Shown: positions 32,583 to 42,187, counted from the first letter of the stretch. The stretch: DNA of 64,000 nucleotides from Elusimicrobiota bacterium (GCA_026388095.1 JAPLKL010000044.1:67993-131992); one strand, 5' to 3'. The notes: generated from the letters alone by a model not told the origin. Program-made: numbers and translations.

Positions 32583-33521
32583 ATGAATGGATTTCATCTT
32601 AACCTGAACAAGCTGGAGGTCCTGCGGGAGGCGGCGCGCAGCGGCAACTACACCGCGGCCGCCGAGCGCCTGCACCTCACCCCTTCGGCCGTGAGCCACG
32701 CCATCCGCAAGCTGGAAGCCGGCCTGGGCCGGTCTTTGGTCGAGTGGCGCGGCCGCCGGCTGGCGCTGACCGACGACGGCGAATACCTCTACCGCGTCTG
32801 CGAGCGCGTCTTCGGCGAGCTGGACGAGGCCGCAGAGCGGCTGGCGCGCTCGGAAGGCGGCATCGAGAAGGCCGTGGTGCTGGGCGCCAACGTGGAGTTC
32901 GGAAGCCACGTGCTCATCCGCAAGCTGAGGCCCCTGCTGGAGGCGCATCCCGAACTGCGCGTGGATTTCCTCTTCTCCCATGAGCTGACCCAGCCTCTGC
33001 TGCGCGATGAGATCGATCTGGCGGTGGATTGCCGTCCGCACCAGAACCCAGCGGTCGAGAGCATAAGCCTGTTCCGCGAGAAATACGCGGTGGTGGCCGC
33101 GCCGTCTTTTCTCAAGCGCAATCCGGTCTCCACGCCCCGCGACCTGGAGCGCCTGCCGGTGCTGTCGCTGGACAAGGAAGGGGCATGGTGGCGCAACATG
33201 CTGGAGGCGGTGCCGCAGGGCGGCCGGCCGGTGTTCCGCCGGGTCATCGCGGTCAACCACATCCGGGGCATGATCAACGCCGCGGCGGAGGGGCTGGGCG
33301 TGGCCTTGACGCCGAAGTACGCCGTGCTCGACGACCTGGCCCGGGGACGGCTGCGGGTCGTCTTCCCGGGGCTCAAGCTGCTGGAGGACCGCTTCTGCGT
33401 CTTTCAGAAGCGGGCCCGCGCCGGCCGCGAGAAGAACCGGCTGCTCACGCGCTTCCTGACCGGCATGACCGTGGGCGAGTTCGGCGACGCCATCGGGCGG
33501 GCCCCGCGCCGAGGTCCTTGA
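32583..33521 (+). CDS. LysR-family transcriptional regulator
   Basis: A 312-residue regulator. The N-terminal winged helix is EVLREAARSGNYTAAAERLHLTPSAVSHAIRKLEAGLGRSL; a LysR substrate-binding fold follows (about 90-295). It is transcribed away from the aldehyde dehydrogenase gene and probably activates it in response to a pathway metabolite, the usual LysR layout. The ATG at 32583 lies close behind AT-rich promoter-like sequence with no ribosome site. Its stop codon falls in the small palindrome at 33518-33535. Confidence 0.9.
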   Translation: MNGFHLNLNKLEVLREAARSGNYTAAAERLHLTPSAVSHAIRKLEAGLGRSLVEWRGRRLALTDDGEYLYRVCERVFGELDEAAERLARSEGGIEKAVVLGANVEFGSHVLIRKLRPLLEAHPELRVDFLFSHELTQPLLRDEIDLAVDCRPHQNPAVESISLFREKYAVVAAPSFLKRNPVSTPRDLERLPVLSLDKEGAWWRNMLEAVPQGGRPVFRRVIAVNHIRGMINAAAEGLGVALTPKYAVLDDLARGRLRVVFPGLKLLEDRFCVFQKRARAGREKNRLLTRFLTGMTVGEFGDAIGRAPRRGP

Positions 33522-33535
33522 AAAGCGGTTTTCAA
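33518..33535. promoter_or_regulatory. 18-base perfect inverted repeat before the CheB-CheR kinase gene
   Basis: TTGAAAA-gcgg-TTTTCAA overlaps the lysR stop codon and lies just before a TATGTT element (33541-33546). It could be an operator for the next gene or a weak terminator of lysR; it has no T-run beyond the stem. Confidence 0.45.
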
Positions 33536-33541
33536 AGTCGT

Positions 33542-36500
33542 ATGTTGGTGTCGAGCGTGAAACATCAGAGTCGGCAGGGCCATGGCCGGAGCTTCCCCAT
33601 CGTGGGCATCGGGGCTTCCGCCGGCGGCTTGAAAGCCTTCGGGCAGCTGCTGAGCTCCTTGCCGCTCGATACCGGCATGGGCTTCGTGCTGTTCCCGCAC
33701 CTGGCTCCCCAATACGAGAGCCATCTGGCCGAGATCCTGGCCCGGACCAGCAGGCTCCCCATCCGCACCGTGCGCGGCGGCGAGCTGGTCTTGCCCGACC
33801 AGGTCTACATCGTGCCTCCCAACCGGGAGATGTCCATAGAAGGCGGGGTCCTGCGCCTGCGCGCCAAGTCCGGACGCAGCAACCCCATCGACGGCTTTTT
33901 CGCCTCGTTGGCGAAGGATCAAGGGCCCAGGGCGATCGGGATACTCCTATCCGGGGAGGGGTCGGACGGCACGAAAGGGCTGCAAGCCATCAAGGCCGGC
34001 GGCGGAACCACTTTCGCGCAGGATGAGAAGACGGCGGCGCACCAGCGCATGCCGCAGACGGCGGCGCGCTCCGGCTGCGTGGATTTCGTGCTTCCCCCGG
34101 CGGAGATCGCCAGGAGGCTGGGGCACCGGCGGGTCAAGGCCGCGCATCCCCGTAGGGCGGGGTCTTTCCGGATGGTGTTGGCGCTCCTGCAGGCCGCCAA
34201 GGGAGTCGAGTTCGACCTCTACAAGCAGAGCATGCTGCGGCGGCGCATCCTGAGGCGCATGGCCCTGAGCCGGATCAGCCAGTTGGAGAGCTACGCCTGC
34301 GCGCTGGCAAAGGATCCCGTGGAGCTGGATGCGCTCTATCGCGACCTGCTCATCTCCGTGACCTCGTTCTTCCGCGAGCCGGACGCCTTCCGGGCCTTGA
34401 AGAGCCAGGTCTACCCCCGGCTCCTCAAGCGCGGCTCCGCCAAGCCCGTGCGCATATGGGTCCCCGGCTGCTCCACGGGCCAGGAGGCCTATTCCCATGC
34501 CATCAACCTGAGCGAGTTCCTGGACGCCAAGGCCGTGGGCCTGCCCTTCCAGATATTCGCCACGGACGTGAATGCCGCCGCGATCCGGCAAGCCCGCGCC
34601 GGTCTTTACCCCAAGGAACTCGCGGCGGAACTGGCTCCCGGACGGCTGCGGCGCTTCTTCATCGAGACGGAGGGCGGCTACCAGGTCGCGCCGGCCATCC
34701 GCGAGCGCTGCGTCTTCGCCCGGCAGAACCTGGCGCAAGACCCGTCGTTCTCCAACATGGACCTGATCAGCTGCCGCAACCTGCTGATCTACCTGGGGCC
34801 GCTCCTGCAGGAGAAGGCCCTGCGCATCTTCCATTACGCCCTCAAGCCCGGGGGCGTGCTCATGCTGGGCCGCTCGGAGACCGTGGGGGACATGTCGGAG
34901 CGGTTCTCGACCTTGGATGCCAAGCGCAAGCTTTATTCCAAGCGGGCCTCGCCGGCGCAGACGGACCTGGAGGCCGTGGTGCCGAGCCGTTTCCCGGGGA
35001 CGCAATCCGTGCCGGTCTCGGAGCACGGCCCTCTGGGGGAAGGCGACTGGAGCGCGGATCCTGCCGATCCGCAGGGAGGGCTGGCGGACATCCTGCCGGC
35101 CCGGTTCCGCCCCGACGGCGTCATCGTCAACGGCGAGCTGGAGATCCTCCGGTTCATCGGGGACACCACCTCGTATCTGCGGCCGCTGCCGGGCAAGCCG
35201 GGCCTGAACCTGCGCCGGATGGCTTCCGCAGAGCTCCTTCTTGAGCTGCGGGCGGCGCTCTACATGGCGAAGAAGTCGGGGGCCTCGGTGCGCAAGACCG
35301 TGGCGCCGCCTCGCCCGGCGGGCACGCGCCCGCGAGTCCAGGTCGAAGTGGCGCCCATCAAATCCTCCGGCGGCCTTAAGGACCGCTACCTGATCCTTTT
35401 CGAGGAGGCCGCCCCGGCGGCGCCCGAGACGAAGGGCGGCGGCCGGGCCCGGACCGCGGCCCACGCCTCCCGGGTCCTGCAGCTCAAAGAGGACCTGGCC
35501 GTCTCCGACGAGCATCTCAAGTCCATCATCGCGGAGCAGGAGGCCACCAACGCGCAGCTCAAGTCCGCCAATGAGGAGCTCCTCTCCGGCAACGAGGAGC
35601 TGCAAAGCATCAACGAGGAGTTCGAGACCGCCAAGGAGGAGCTCGAGTCCACCAATGAGGAGCTCATCACCTCCAATGATGAGGTGCGGCAAGGCAACGA
35701 GGCCCTGCGCCGCAGCAACAACGACCTGACCAACCTCCTGGCCAACATCAACATCCCCATCATCCTGCTGGGGCCGGACCTGAGCATCCGCCTGCTCACC
35801 CCGGCCGCGGAGAAGGAGCTCCACATCCCCCGCGCCGAGGTCGGGCGCTCCATCCTCCACAGCCGTTTCATGTCCCACGTCCCCCATCTGGAGCGGACGC
35901 TCAGGAAAGTGATCCGGACCGCCGACGGCGAAGGGCTGCAGGTCCGCCATGACGGCCGCTGGTACCAGCTCTGGATGCGGCCTTACCGGACCGAGGTCGG
36001 CGCGGCCGACGGCGCCGTGCTCGCCTGGCTCGACATCGACGCCGGCAAGCGGACCGAGAAGGAGCTCCGGTCGCTGCATGCGCGCGTCGTGTCGGCCCAG
36101 GAGCTGGAGCGCAAGCGCCTCTCCCGCGAGCTCCATGACGGGATCGGCCAGATGCTCTCCGGCGTGAAATTCCGTCTGCAATCCTTGCCCGGGGAGAGCG
36201 GCGTCCTGCCGGACACCGCGCGCCGAAGGATCACCAGCGCGACGCAGGTCCTGGACCGCGCTGTCGCGGAGATCCGCCGGGTCTCCCAGGACATGATGCC
36301 CTCGGAGCTGGAGGACCTCGGCCTGCAGCCGGCCCTGCGGGGCCTTTGCCGCGAGTTCAACAAGCGCCTGGGCGTCCCCGTGGCGTTCCGGGGCGCGGGC
36401 GCTCCCAAGCTCGTCGAGCCCGACCTGGCGCTGACGGTCTTCCGCATCGCGCAGGAGGCGCTCCATAACGTGGGGAAGCATTCCCGCGCGACGCGGGTGG

Positions 36501-36733
36501 CGGTGTCGCTGTCGCGGACGGGGCGCGCGCTCAAGCTGGTCGTCAGCGACAACGGACGCGGCTGCTCGGGCGCCCGGCTGCGCATGGAGGGCCGGCGGCG
36601 GGGGGGGCTGGTCAATATCCGGGAGCGGGCCGCCTCCATCGGGGGGACCGCGGACTTCGACTCCAAGGTGGGGCAGGGGACCAGGCTCGTGGTCCGGGCT
36701 CCCTTGGACGGCGCGGGCCGGGGCCGGAGATGA
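33542..36733 (+). CDS. CheB-CheR-PAS-histidine kinase hybrid
   Basis: A 1063-residue cytoplasmic signalling protein. The CheB methylesterase domain (about 18-190) keeps Ser in GASAGGLKA, His in PHLAPQ and Asp in GSDGTKGL. The CheR methyltransferase (about 205-465) shows SVTSFFREPDAF, PGCSTGQEAYSHA, ATDVNAAAI and SCRNLLIYL. A long coiled coil (about 660-730, repeated NEELxS units) leads to a PAS-like domain (about 735-845), a HisKA_3 dimerisation domain with RELHDGIGQ (about 860) and an HATPase (DNGRGCSG, GQGTRLVV). The start may be ATG 33542 or a nearby GTG (33548, 33557). It overlaps its response regulator by four bases. The CheB-CheR unit may modulate its own kinase rather than chemoreceptors. 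Confidence 0.9.
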   Translation: MLVSSVKHQSRQGHGRSFPIVGIGASAGGLKAFGQLLSSLPLDTGMGFVLFPHLAPQYESHLAEILARTSRLPIRTVRGGELVLPDQVYIVPPNREMSIEGGVLRLRAKSGRSNPIDGFFASLAKDQGPRAIGILLSGEGSDGTKGLQAIKAGGGTTFAQDEKTAAHQRMPQTAARSGCVDFVLPPAEIARRLGHRRVKAAHPRRAGSFRMVLALLQAAKGVEFDLYKQSMLRRRILRRMALSRISQLESYACALAKDPVELDALYRDLLISVTSFFREPDAFRALKSQVYPRLLKRGSAKPVRIWVPGCSTGQEAYSHAINLSEFLDAKAVGLPFQIFATDVNAAAIRQARAGLYPKELAAELAPGRLRRFFIETEGGYQVAPAIRERCVFARQNLAQDPSFSNMDLISCRNLLIYLGPLLQEKALRIFHYALKPGGVLMLGRSETVGDMSERFSTLDAKRKLYSKRASPAQTDLEAVVPSRFPGTQSVPVSEHGPLGEGDWSADPADPQGGLADILPARFRPDGVIVNGELEILRFIGDTTSYLRPLPGKPGLNLRRMASAELLLELRAALYMAKKSGASVRKTVAPPRPAGTRPRVQVEVAPIKSSGGLKDRYLILFEEAAPAAPETKGGGRARTAAHASRVLQLKEDLAVSDEHLKSIIAEQEATNAQLKSANEELLSGNEELQSINEEFETAKEELESTNEELITSNDEVRQGNEALRRSNNDLTNLLANINIPIILLGPDLSIRLLTPAAEKELHIPRAEVGRSILHSRFMSHVPHLERTLRKVIRTADGEGLQVRHDGRWYQLWMRPYRTEVGAADGAVLAWLDIDAGKRTEKELRSLHARVVSAQELERKRLSRELHDGIGQMLSGVKFRLQSLPGESGVLPDTARRRITSATQVLDRAVAEIRRVSQDMMPSELEDLGLQPALRGLCREFNKRLGVPVAFRGAGAPKLVEPDLALTVFRIAQEALHNVGKHSRATRVAVSLSRTGRALKLVVSDNGRGCSGARLRMEGRRRGGLVNIRERAASIGGTADFDSKVGQGTRLVVRAPLDGAGRGRR

Positions 36734-37389
36734 ACGGCCGGGCTCCGGCGCCGATCAAGGTCTTGCTGGTGGACGACCATCCCATCGTGAGGGAAGGAGT
36801 GCGCGCCTATCTGTCCCACCAGGATTCGATCGCGGTGGTCGGGGAGGCTTGCGACGGCCCGGAGGCCCTGCGCAAGGGCAAGAAGCTCTCGCCCGACGTC
36901 ATCGTCCTGGATGTCAGCCTGCCGTCTTTGGACGGCGGGGAGCTGGCCAAGCGCCTGCGCCAGCTCGTGCCCAAGGCCAAGCTCCTGGCCTTCAGCATCC
37001 ACGCCACCGAGGAGTATGTGGTGAGGATGGCCCGGTGCGGCGTGCACGGCTATGTGACGAAAGACGAGCCGACGCAGCATCTGCTCGACGCCATCAGGCA
37101 TGTCTTCAGGGGCGGCCTGCATTTCCCTCCCGACATGAGCGACGCGCTCCTGGTCCCCGGCACCAGGCCCGCCGCGGCCGAAGGCGCTGCCGCCCTGACC
37201 GATCGGGAACGGCAGGTGCTCTCGCTGCTGGCCGAGGGCTTGGCCAACAAGGAGGTCGCGCGCAAGCTGGGCATCAGCGTCCGGACGGCGGAAACGCATC
37301 GGGAGCATCTGTCGCGCAAGCTCAAGATCGCCACGATCGCCGGCCTCACCAAGTACGCCATCCAGAACGGGCTGACTTCGCTCACCTAG
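36730..37389 (+). CDS. NarL/FixJ-family response regulator
   Basis: A 219-residue two-domain regulator. The receiver has the acidic pair in LLVDDHP, the phospho-Asp in VIVLDVSLP and the Lys in GYVTKDEP. The LuxR-type helix-turn-helix is LTDRERQVLSLLAEGLANKEVARKLGISVRTAETHREHLSRKL, given here as its ends and not as one motif. It overlaps the CheB-CheR-kinase gene as ATGA, so it is the cognate partner of that HisKA_3 kinase. Targets are unknown; the fused ATPase gene about 100 bases downstream has its own promoter-like TAGAAT (37441-37446). Confidence 0.93.
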   Translation: MNGRAPAPIKVLLVDDHPIVREGVRAYLSHQDSIAVVGEACDGPEALRKGKKLSPDVIVLDVSLPSLDGGELAKRLRQLVPKAKLLAFSIHATEEYVVRMARCGVHGYVTKDEPTQHLLDAIRHVFRGGLHFPPDMSDALLVPGTRPAAAEGAAALTDRERQVLSLLAEGLANKEVARKLGISVRTAETHREHLSRKLKIATIAGLTKYAIQNGLTSLT

Positions 37390-37493
37390 CTCCCCGCGCC
37401 GGCGGCGCGCGCGGCCGATTGCGCCCAGGCCGTTAAAAGGTAGAATGACCATCGGGTCTCCCCGGACCGCCGCTGGCGGGCGGGGAAAACGCG

Positions 37494-39662
37494 ATGCCTC
37501 TGAAATATAGATTCTTGGATGAATGGCTGCTGCGCGCCGTCCTGGGCCTGAAGGGAGTGACCCCCGAGGCGGTGGAGAGGTTCCGCCAGAAGAATGAGCC
37601 CTACCTCGGGCAGGCTTTGATCCGCGCCGGGCTGGCCACCCAGGAGGAGGTCGCGGCCATCGTGCGCAAGGCCCACGGCGTCAGCTATTGCGACCTCCAG
37701 ATCGAGATGATCGACAAGATGGCGCAGAGTCTCGTGCCCGAGAGGCTCTGCCGGAAGCACCATCTGCTCCCGGTCACCTGCGACGACGAAACGATCACGG
37801 TGGCCATGGCGGATCCCACGGACCAGGCCGCCCTCGACGACGTCCAGGCCATCTCCAGCCGCCGGCCGGTCCCTTGCTACTGCCTGGCCGAACGGGTGGA
37901 CAAGCTGATCGAGTCGCTTTACAGCGCGGAGACGGTCATCTTCGACCTGCTGGAGCGCCTGGACGTCCACGAGCATGTCGAGGTCGTGGGGGGGAGCGCG
38001 CAGGAATCGAAGGTGGAGGAAAGAGTCCAGCTGCCCGTCATCAGGCTCGCCGATGCCATCATCGCGAAGGCGGTGGCCATGCGCTCTTCCGACATCCACA
38101 TCGAGCACGACGAGGCGGAGAGCCACGTGCGCTACCGCATCGACGGCATGCTCAAGCACGTCATGGTCCTGCCCCGGCACATCGCGGTCGGGGCGCTGGT
38201 CTCGCGCATCAAGATCATGGCGGACCTCGACATCTCGCAGCACCAGCGCCCGCAGGACGGGCGCGCCAAGCTCCGGGTCGGGGCGCACGAGGTGGGGCTG
38301 CGCGTCTCCATCCTGCCCACCAGTTTCGGCGAGAAGGTGGTCATGCGCATCATCGAGAACCGCGCGGCCGAGGTCCCTTTCCAGAAGCTCGGCTTCGAGC
38401 CGACGGTCGCCTCCCGGATGGAAACGGCCTTGAAGACGGCTCAGGGGATCTTCCTCGTCACGGGCCCGACCGGCTCGGGCAAGACCACGACGCTCTATGC
38501 CCTCATCAACAAGCTGAAATCCGAAGACACCAACATCGTCACCGTCGAGGACCCCATCGAATACCGGCTGGAAGGGATCAACCAGGTGCAGGTCCGGGAG
38601 AAGCAGGGGCTCGGCTTCGCCGCGGTCCTGCGCTCGGTGCTGCGCCAGGACCCCGACATCATCCTGGTCGGGGAGGTCCGCGACCGGGAGACCGCCGACA
38701 TCGCCCTGCAAGCGGCCCTGACCGGCCACCTGGTCCTTTCCACCCTGCACACCAACGACACCGTGAGCTCGATCGGCCGGCTGGCGGACATGGGCGTGGA
38801 GCGGTTCAAGATCGCTTCCGGCCTCATCGCCATCAGCGCCCAGAGGCTCGTGCGGCGGCTCTGCCCCGACTGCAAGGCTCCGGTCAAGGCCTCTGAGTCG
38901 GACCCGGCTCTCGTAAAAGCCTTCGCGCGGCAGGGCATGAAGACGGCGTACCATAAGCCCGTGGGCTGCCCGAAGTGCGACTTCAACGGCTTCAAGGGCC
39001 GGCTGGCCCTGCTGGAGTTCCTGGAGATCACTCCCGAGCTCAAGGAACGCATCAGCGCGGGAGACGGGGAGACGGCGCTGCGCGCCCACGCCTTGGAGCG
39101 CCGGCTGCTCCACACCATGCTGGCGGACGCCTTATGGCATCTCTCCCAGGGGGACACGACGCTCGAGGAGGTCCTGCCTTACGTCCGGTTGGATCCCGGC
39201 GCGGATGCCGCCGCGAGGAAGGAGGCTTCCGTACCGGCGCCGCCGGCGGCCCAGTCTCCCGCGCAACCCAAAGAAAAAGCGGCGGGCAACCGCGTCCTGG
39301 TCGCGGACGACGACAAGGTCAGCCGCAGCATCCTCCGGAAGGTCCTCCAGGACAAGGGCTACGCGGTCGAAGAAGCGGAAGACGGCATCCAGGCGCTCGC
39401 GAAGATCGCCCAGAACCCGCCGGACCTCCTGATCCTGGACTTGAACATGCCGAACATGGACGGCCATGGCGTGATCCGCGCCCTGCGGCAGTCGCTGGGG
39501 ATGCTGGGGCTCCCCATCATCATCCTGACCTGCATCGCCGACGAAGGCAGCCAGGCGGAATCCTTGAGCCTCGGCGCCGACGATTACATCGTGAAGCCCA
39601 TCAAGCCCCCCCTGGTCCTGGCCCGCATCGACGCCGCCTTCAGGCGGCTGAGACTGGCCTGA
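37494..39662 (+). CDS. GspE/PilB-type secretion ATPase fused to a receiver domain
   Basis: A 722-residue cytoplasmic protein. Residues about 1-150 are the N-terminal MshEN-type domain. Residues about 180-560 are the type II secretion/type IV pilus ATPase: Walker A GPTGSGKTTTL, Asp box VEDPIEYRLEGINQ, Walker B ILVGEVRDRETA, His box LSTLHTNDT, and the four-Cys zinc element CPDC...CPKC. After a Pro/Ala linker, residues about 600-720 are a CheY-like receiver with ADDDKVSR, LILDLNMPNMDG and YIVKPIKP. The fusion suggests that phosphorylation controls pilus or secretion motor activity. No pilus genes are next to it. A weak ribosome site precedes the ATG. Confidence 0.9.
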   Translation: MPLKYRFLDEWLLRAVLGLKGVTPEAVERFRQKNEPYLGQALIRAGLATQEEVAAIVRKAHGVSYCDLQIEMIDKMAQSLVPERLCRKHHLLPVTCDDETITVAMADPTDQAALDDVQAISSRRPVPCYCLAERVDKLIESLYSAETVIFDLLERLDVHEHVEVVGGSAQESKVEERVQLPVIRLADAIIAKAVAMRSSDIHIEHDEAESHVRYRIDGMLKHVMVLPRHIAVGALVSRIKIMADLDISQHQRPQDGRAKLRVGAHEVGLRVSILPTSFGEKVVMRIIENRAAEVPFQKLGFEPTVASRMETALKTAQGIFLVTGPTGSGKTTTLYALINKLKSEDTNIVTVEDPIEYRLEGINQVQVREKQGLGFAAVLRSVLRQDPDIILVGEVRDRETADIALQAALTGHLVLSTLHTNDTVSSIGRLADMGVERFKIASGLIAISAQRLVRRLCPDCKAPVKASESDPALVKAFARQGMKTAYHKPVGCPKCDFNGFKGRLALLEFLEITPELKERISAGDGETALRAHALERRLLHTMLADALWHLSQGDTTLEEVLPYVRLDPGADAAARKEASVPAPPAAQSPAQPKEKAAGNRVLVADDDKVSRSILRKVLQDKGYAVEEAEDGIQALAKIAQNPPDLLILDLNMPNMDGHGVIRALRQSLGMLGLPIIILTCIADEGSQAESLSLGADDYIVKPIKPPLVLARIDAAFRRLRLA

Positions 39663-39716
39663 AGAGCCGGCTCTGCGGCCCGTGGGGGATCCAGCGCGCC
39701 TAAGCCGTCCTGGCGC

Positions 39717-40724
39717 CTAGGGCGTCTTCTTCCGGGCTCCCAGCTCGTCGGACTTGGCTTCGGCCAAGGCCCGGCTCACGTCCCAGAGCCGCAGGGTCCC
39801 ATCGCTGCCCGCGGAAAGCGCGCGCCCGTTGTCCGGAGAGAAGGCCACGGCGCGGACGTAGCCCGTATGGCCGGTCCAGACCTTGAGGCTTCTGCCGGCG
39901 GCCGCGTCCCACAACCGGACCGTGAAGTCCTCTCCGCCCGAGACGACCAGGCGCCCGTCGGGGCTGAAGGCAAGGGCCCGGATGGGTTTCCCATGGCCTT
40001 TCCATACTCCGCGCGGTTCTCCGGTCCGGGTGTCCCAGACCCTGATGATATTCTCCCGGCCTCCGGTCACGCCGGTCCTGCCGTCGGGGGACAAGGCTGC
40101 CGCCAGGATGATGCCGGTGATGCCTTTCAATCGGGAGAGGACCTTGCCCTTGGCCACGTCCCAGACTTCGGAGTCTCCGCCGCCGGTCAGGGCCCGTCTG
40201 CCGTCGGAAGAGAAGGCCGCGGCCGCCACGTAATCGGAGCGTCCTCCCCAGTACTCGACCTCCTGGTCCCGGGCGAAATCCCACAGCCTCAGGGTGCGGT
40301 CGCTGCATCCGGAGATGACCTGGCCGCCGTCCGGCGAGAAGGCGGCGACGTAGATGAATACGCCGTGATCGTGATAGGCCAGGACCGGCTTGCCCGTGGC
40401 GATGTCCCAGCTCCGGAAGGAGAGTTCGTCGCTGACGGAGAGGGCGGTCGCGCCGTCCGTGGAGAAGGCCACGGCCGCCACGGGAGTCTCGTGGCCGGCG
40501 AAGACCTTCAAGGTCCGGCCCTTGCCCAGGTCCCAGAGCCGGACCGTCTTGTCCTGGCTGCCGGAAAGGGCCCGGGTCCCGTCCGGGGAGAAGGCCACGC
40601 AGGTCACGTCGTCGACGTGTCCGGCTCCGGTCCAGCCGGCCGTGAACTCGTTGTCAGCCGAGGCGGGGATCGCCCAGAGCGCCGTCAAGGCTGCCAGGAT
40701 GGTCCTGCGCAGGCGGGATGCCAT
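39717..40724 (-). CDS. Exported seven-bladed WD40 protein
   Basis: A 335-residue protein with a signal peptide (RRTILAALTALWAIPASA) and seven WD40 repeats, such as GHVDDVTCVAFSPDG...SQDKTVRLWDL, enough for one complete propeller. The fourth and fifth repeats are the most divergent. The propeller would act as a periplasmic protein-binding platform; a partner cannot be named. The start at 40724 is supported by GAAGGAGG nine bases upstream; an upstream in-frame start at 40754 is less likely. It is convergent with the ATPase-receiver gene. Confidence 0.88.
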   Translation of the reverse strand: MASRLRRTILAALTALWAIPASADNEFTAGWTGAGHVDDVTCVAFSPDGTRALSGSQDKTVRLWDLGKGRTLKVFAGHETPVAAVAFSTDGATALSVSDELSFRSWDIATGKPVLAYHDHGVFIYVAAFSPDGGQVISGCSDRTLRLWDFARDQEVEYWGGRSDYVAAAAFSSDGRRALTGGGDSEVWDVAKGKVLSRLKGITGIILAAALSPDGRTGVTGGRENIIRVWDTRTGEPRGVWKGHGKPIRALAFSPDGRLVVSGGEDFTVRLWDAAAGRSLKVWTGHTGYVRAVAFSPDNGRALSAGSDGTLRLWDVSRALAEAKSDELGARKKTP

Positions 40725-40770
40725 GGTATTGGTCCTCCTTCGGAGTCCGGTCAAACCACCATATGATAGC

Positions 40771-41913
40771 TCATCGCAGAACGGTGCGCGCGGGCGGCGC
40801 CGCGGGCGAATCGTCCTCGATCACCGTCAGATCGATGCGTCCTAGCTCCCTTCGGTCGGAGGTCTCCACGCGCACGCGCCAGCGGCCCGCCTGGTAGCGG
40901 CTCTTGATCGTGTCGGCGCGGAATCCGCCCGCGCGCCCGCCGATGATGTCGAGCGGCATGACGTCGGACTCCCGCCAGCCGGCCGCGGGGTCCAGGAAGA
41001 GCCAGCGCACCTGCAGTCTGTCCCGGAAGCGCGCGGGGGAGAACACGCTGACGAAGCAATGGACTTTGTCGCCCGGACGGGCGAGAAAGCTCTGGTCGCC
41101 GCGCTGCCAGAACTTCCAGCGCGGGCGGGTCGTGGTCAAGGCGAAGCGGTCGCCTACGCGGCGCACGTCGTGATAGATCCCGATCGCGGAGATCGAGAGG
41201 GGCACCGGCGGGATCAGCTTGGCGAAATAGAGCCCCGCGAAGCACGCCTGCACGGCGGCGAAGGGGATGAGCACGTGCCTGCGGAGCGCGTGGGGATGGC
41301 CGGACAGGCGGCGCTGCAGCAGCCCCGCCAGCGCCCCCATGACCAGGGCGGCCGCGGCCATGGAGCCCATGAAGGGCCAGGCGCCGATCGAGCCTGCCAG
41401 CATGGGCACGAGGTAGGTGAAATACGAGATCAGGCAGAGGCTGAAGATCCCCATGCGCAGCGTGGTGCCGGAGGTTTTGAAGGGCTTGAGTTCGTTCACG
41501 GCCAGGATGGCCGCCAGGACCAGCAGGAAGACCAAGGCAGCGCCCAGCGAGGCGCTCTTGAAGTAGAACACGGTATAGATGTTGAGCAAAGTGCCCAGCA
41601 TGAAATGGGTGGCGGCCTTATGATAGCGCCAAAAGGTCTGCAGCCGCAGAGGGGGAGAGAATTCGCCGTAGAGCTCCCGCAGTTCCAGGCCGGTGAAGAG
41701 CGCGCAGAGGAAGAGATATACCGCCTGGTGGATGATGTTGCGCAGGTGGTCGATGCGGCCCACGGCCAGAATGTCGAAAAGGTAGCCGGCGATGAAGAAG
41801 CCGGTCGTGCAGGCGGGCTCGTGTTCGAGGTAGAAGTCCTTGACGCGCGCCGCCAGCGGCACGGCCGCCTGCGGGGCAGGCGCAACGCTCGGCGCTTGGC
41901 CTGGATCAGCCAT
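40771..41913 (-). CDS. DUF2914 membrane protein
   Basis: A 380-residue protein. After a soluble N-terminus come about seven membrane helices (about 35-245) and a C-terminal soluble DUF2914-like domain of about 120 residues (YHDVRRVGDRFALTT, DKVHCFVSVFSPARFRD, VRWLFLDPAAGWRESDVMPLDI, RYQAGRWRVRVET). The domain recurs in membrane and exported proteins of unknown function. It follows the small membrane protein gene (41950-42168) by 36 bases in the same direction. Confidence 0.75.
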   Translation of the reverse strand: MADPGQAPSVAPAPQAAVPLAARVKDFYLEHEPACTTGFFIAGYLFDILAVGRIDHLRNIIHQAVYLFLCALFTGLELRELYGEFSPPLRLQTFWRYHKAATHFMLGTLLNIYTVFYFKSASLGAALVFLLVLAAILAVNELKPFKTSGTTLRMGIFSLCLISYFTYLVPMLAGSIGAWPFMGSMAAAALVMGALAGLLQRRLSGHPHALRRHVLIPFAAVQACFAGLYFAKLIPPVPLSISAIGIYHDVRRVGDRFALTTTRPRWKFWQRGDQSFLARPGDKVHCFVSVFSPARFRDRLQVRWLFLDPAAGWRESDVMPLDIIGGRAGGFRADTIKSRYQAGRWRVRVETSDRRELGRIDLTVIEDDSPAAPPARTVLR

Positions 41914-41949
41914 GCTCGATCACCACGGGAATCACGGAGGCTCCCCTCA

Positions 41950-42168
41950 TCAGGGCGCCTTGGGCCTGCGTCCGAGCAGGATGAGCAGGACGCCGCCGGC
42001 GACGCCGCACACCCCCACCAGCGGCTCGAGATACACATGCTTGGTGTGCCGCACGCTGGCCTGGAGCGGCCCCGCGTCGATCAACTGCGTCGTCTTGGTG
42101 TACGAGATCCCCTTATTGACCAGCACGACGAGTCCGGCGATCACCAACAGCAGGCCTATGGTTCTCAT
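41950..42168 (-). CDS. Small two-helix membrane protein, DUF3185-like
   Basis: A 72-residue protein with two membrane segments (IGLLLVIAGLVVLVNKGISY and LVGVCGVAGGVLLILLG), the plan of DUF3185. The function is unknown. GGAGGAG lies eight bases before the ATG. It starts 19 bases after the DUF3943 gene ends and may be part of the envelope-lipid operon. Confidence 0.7.
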   Translation of the reverse strand: MRTIGLLLVIAGLVVLVNKGISYTKTTQLIDAGPLQASVRHTKHVYLEPLVGVCGVAGGVLLILLGRRPKAP

Positions 42169-42187
42169 TATCTATCTCCTCCGAATC

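Noticed and set aside
39246-39262. Third copy of the 60-base repeat
   Set aside because: Only the first bases (GGCGGCCCAGTCT) agree, and they lie within the Pro/Ala linker of the ATPase-receiver gene, so the match is by chance.
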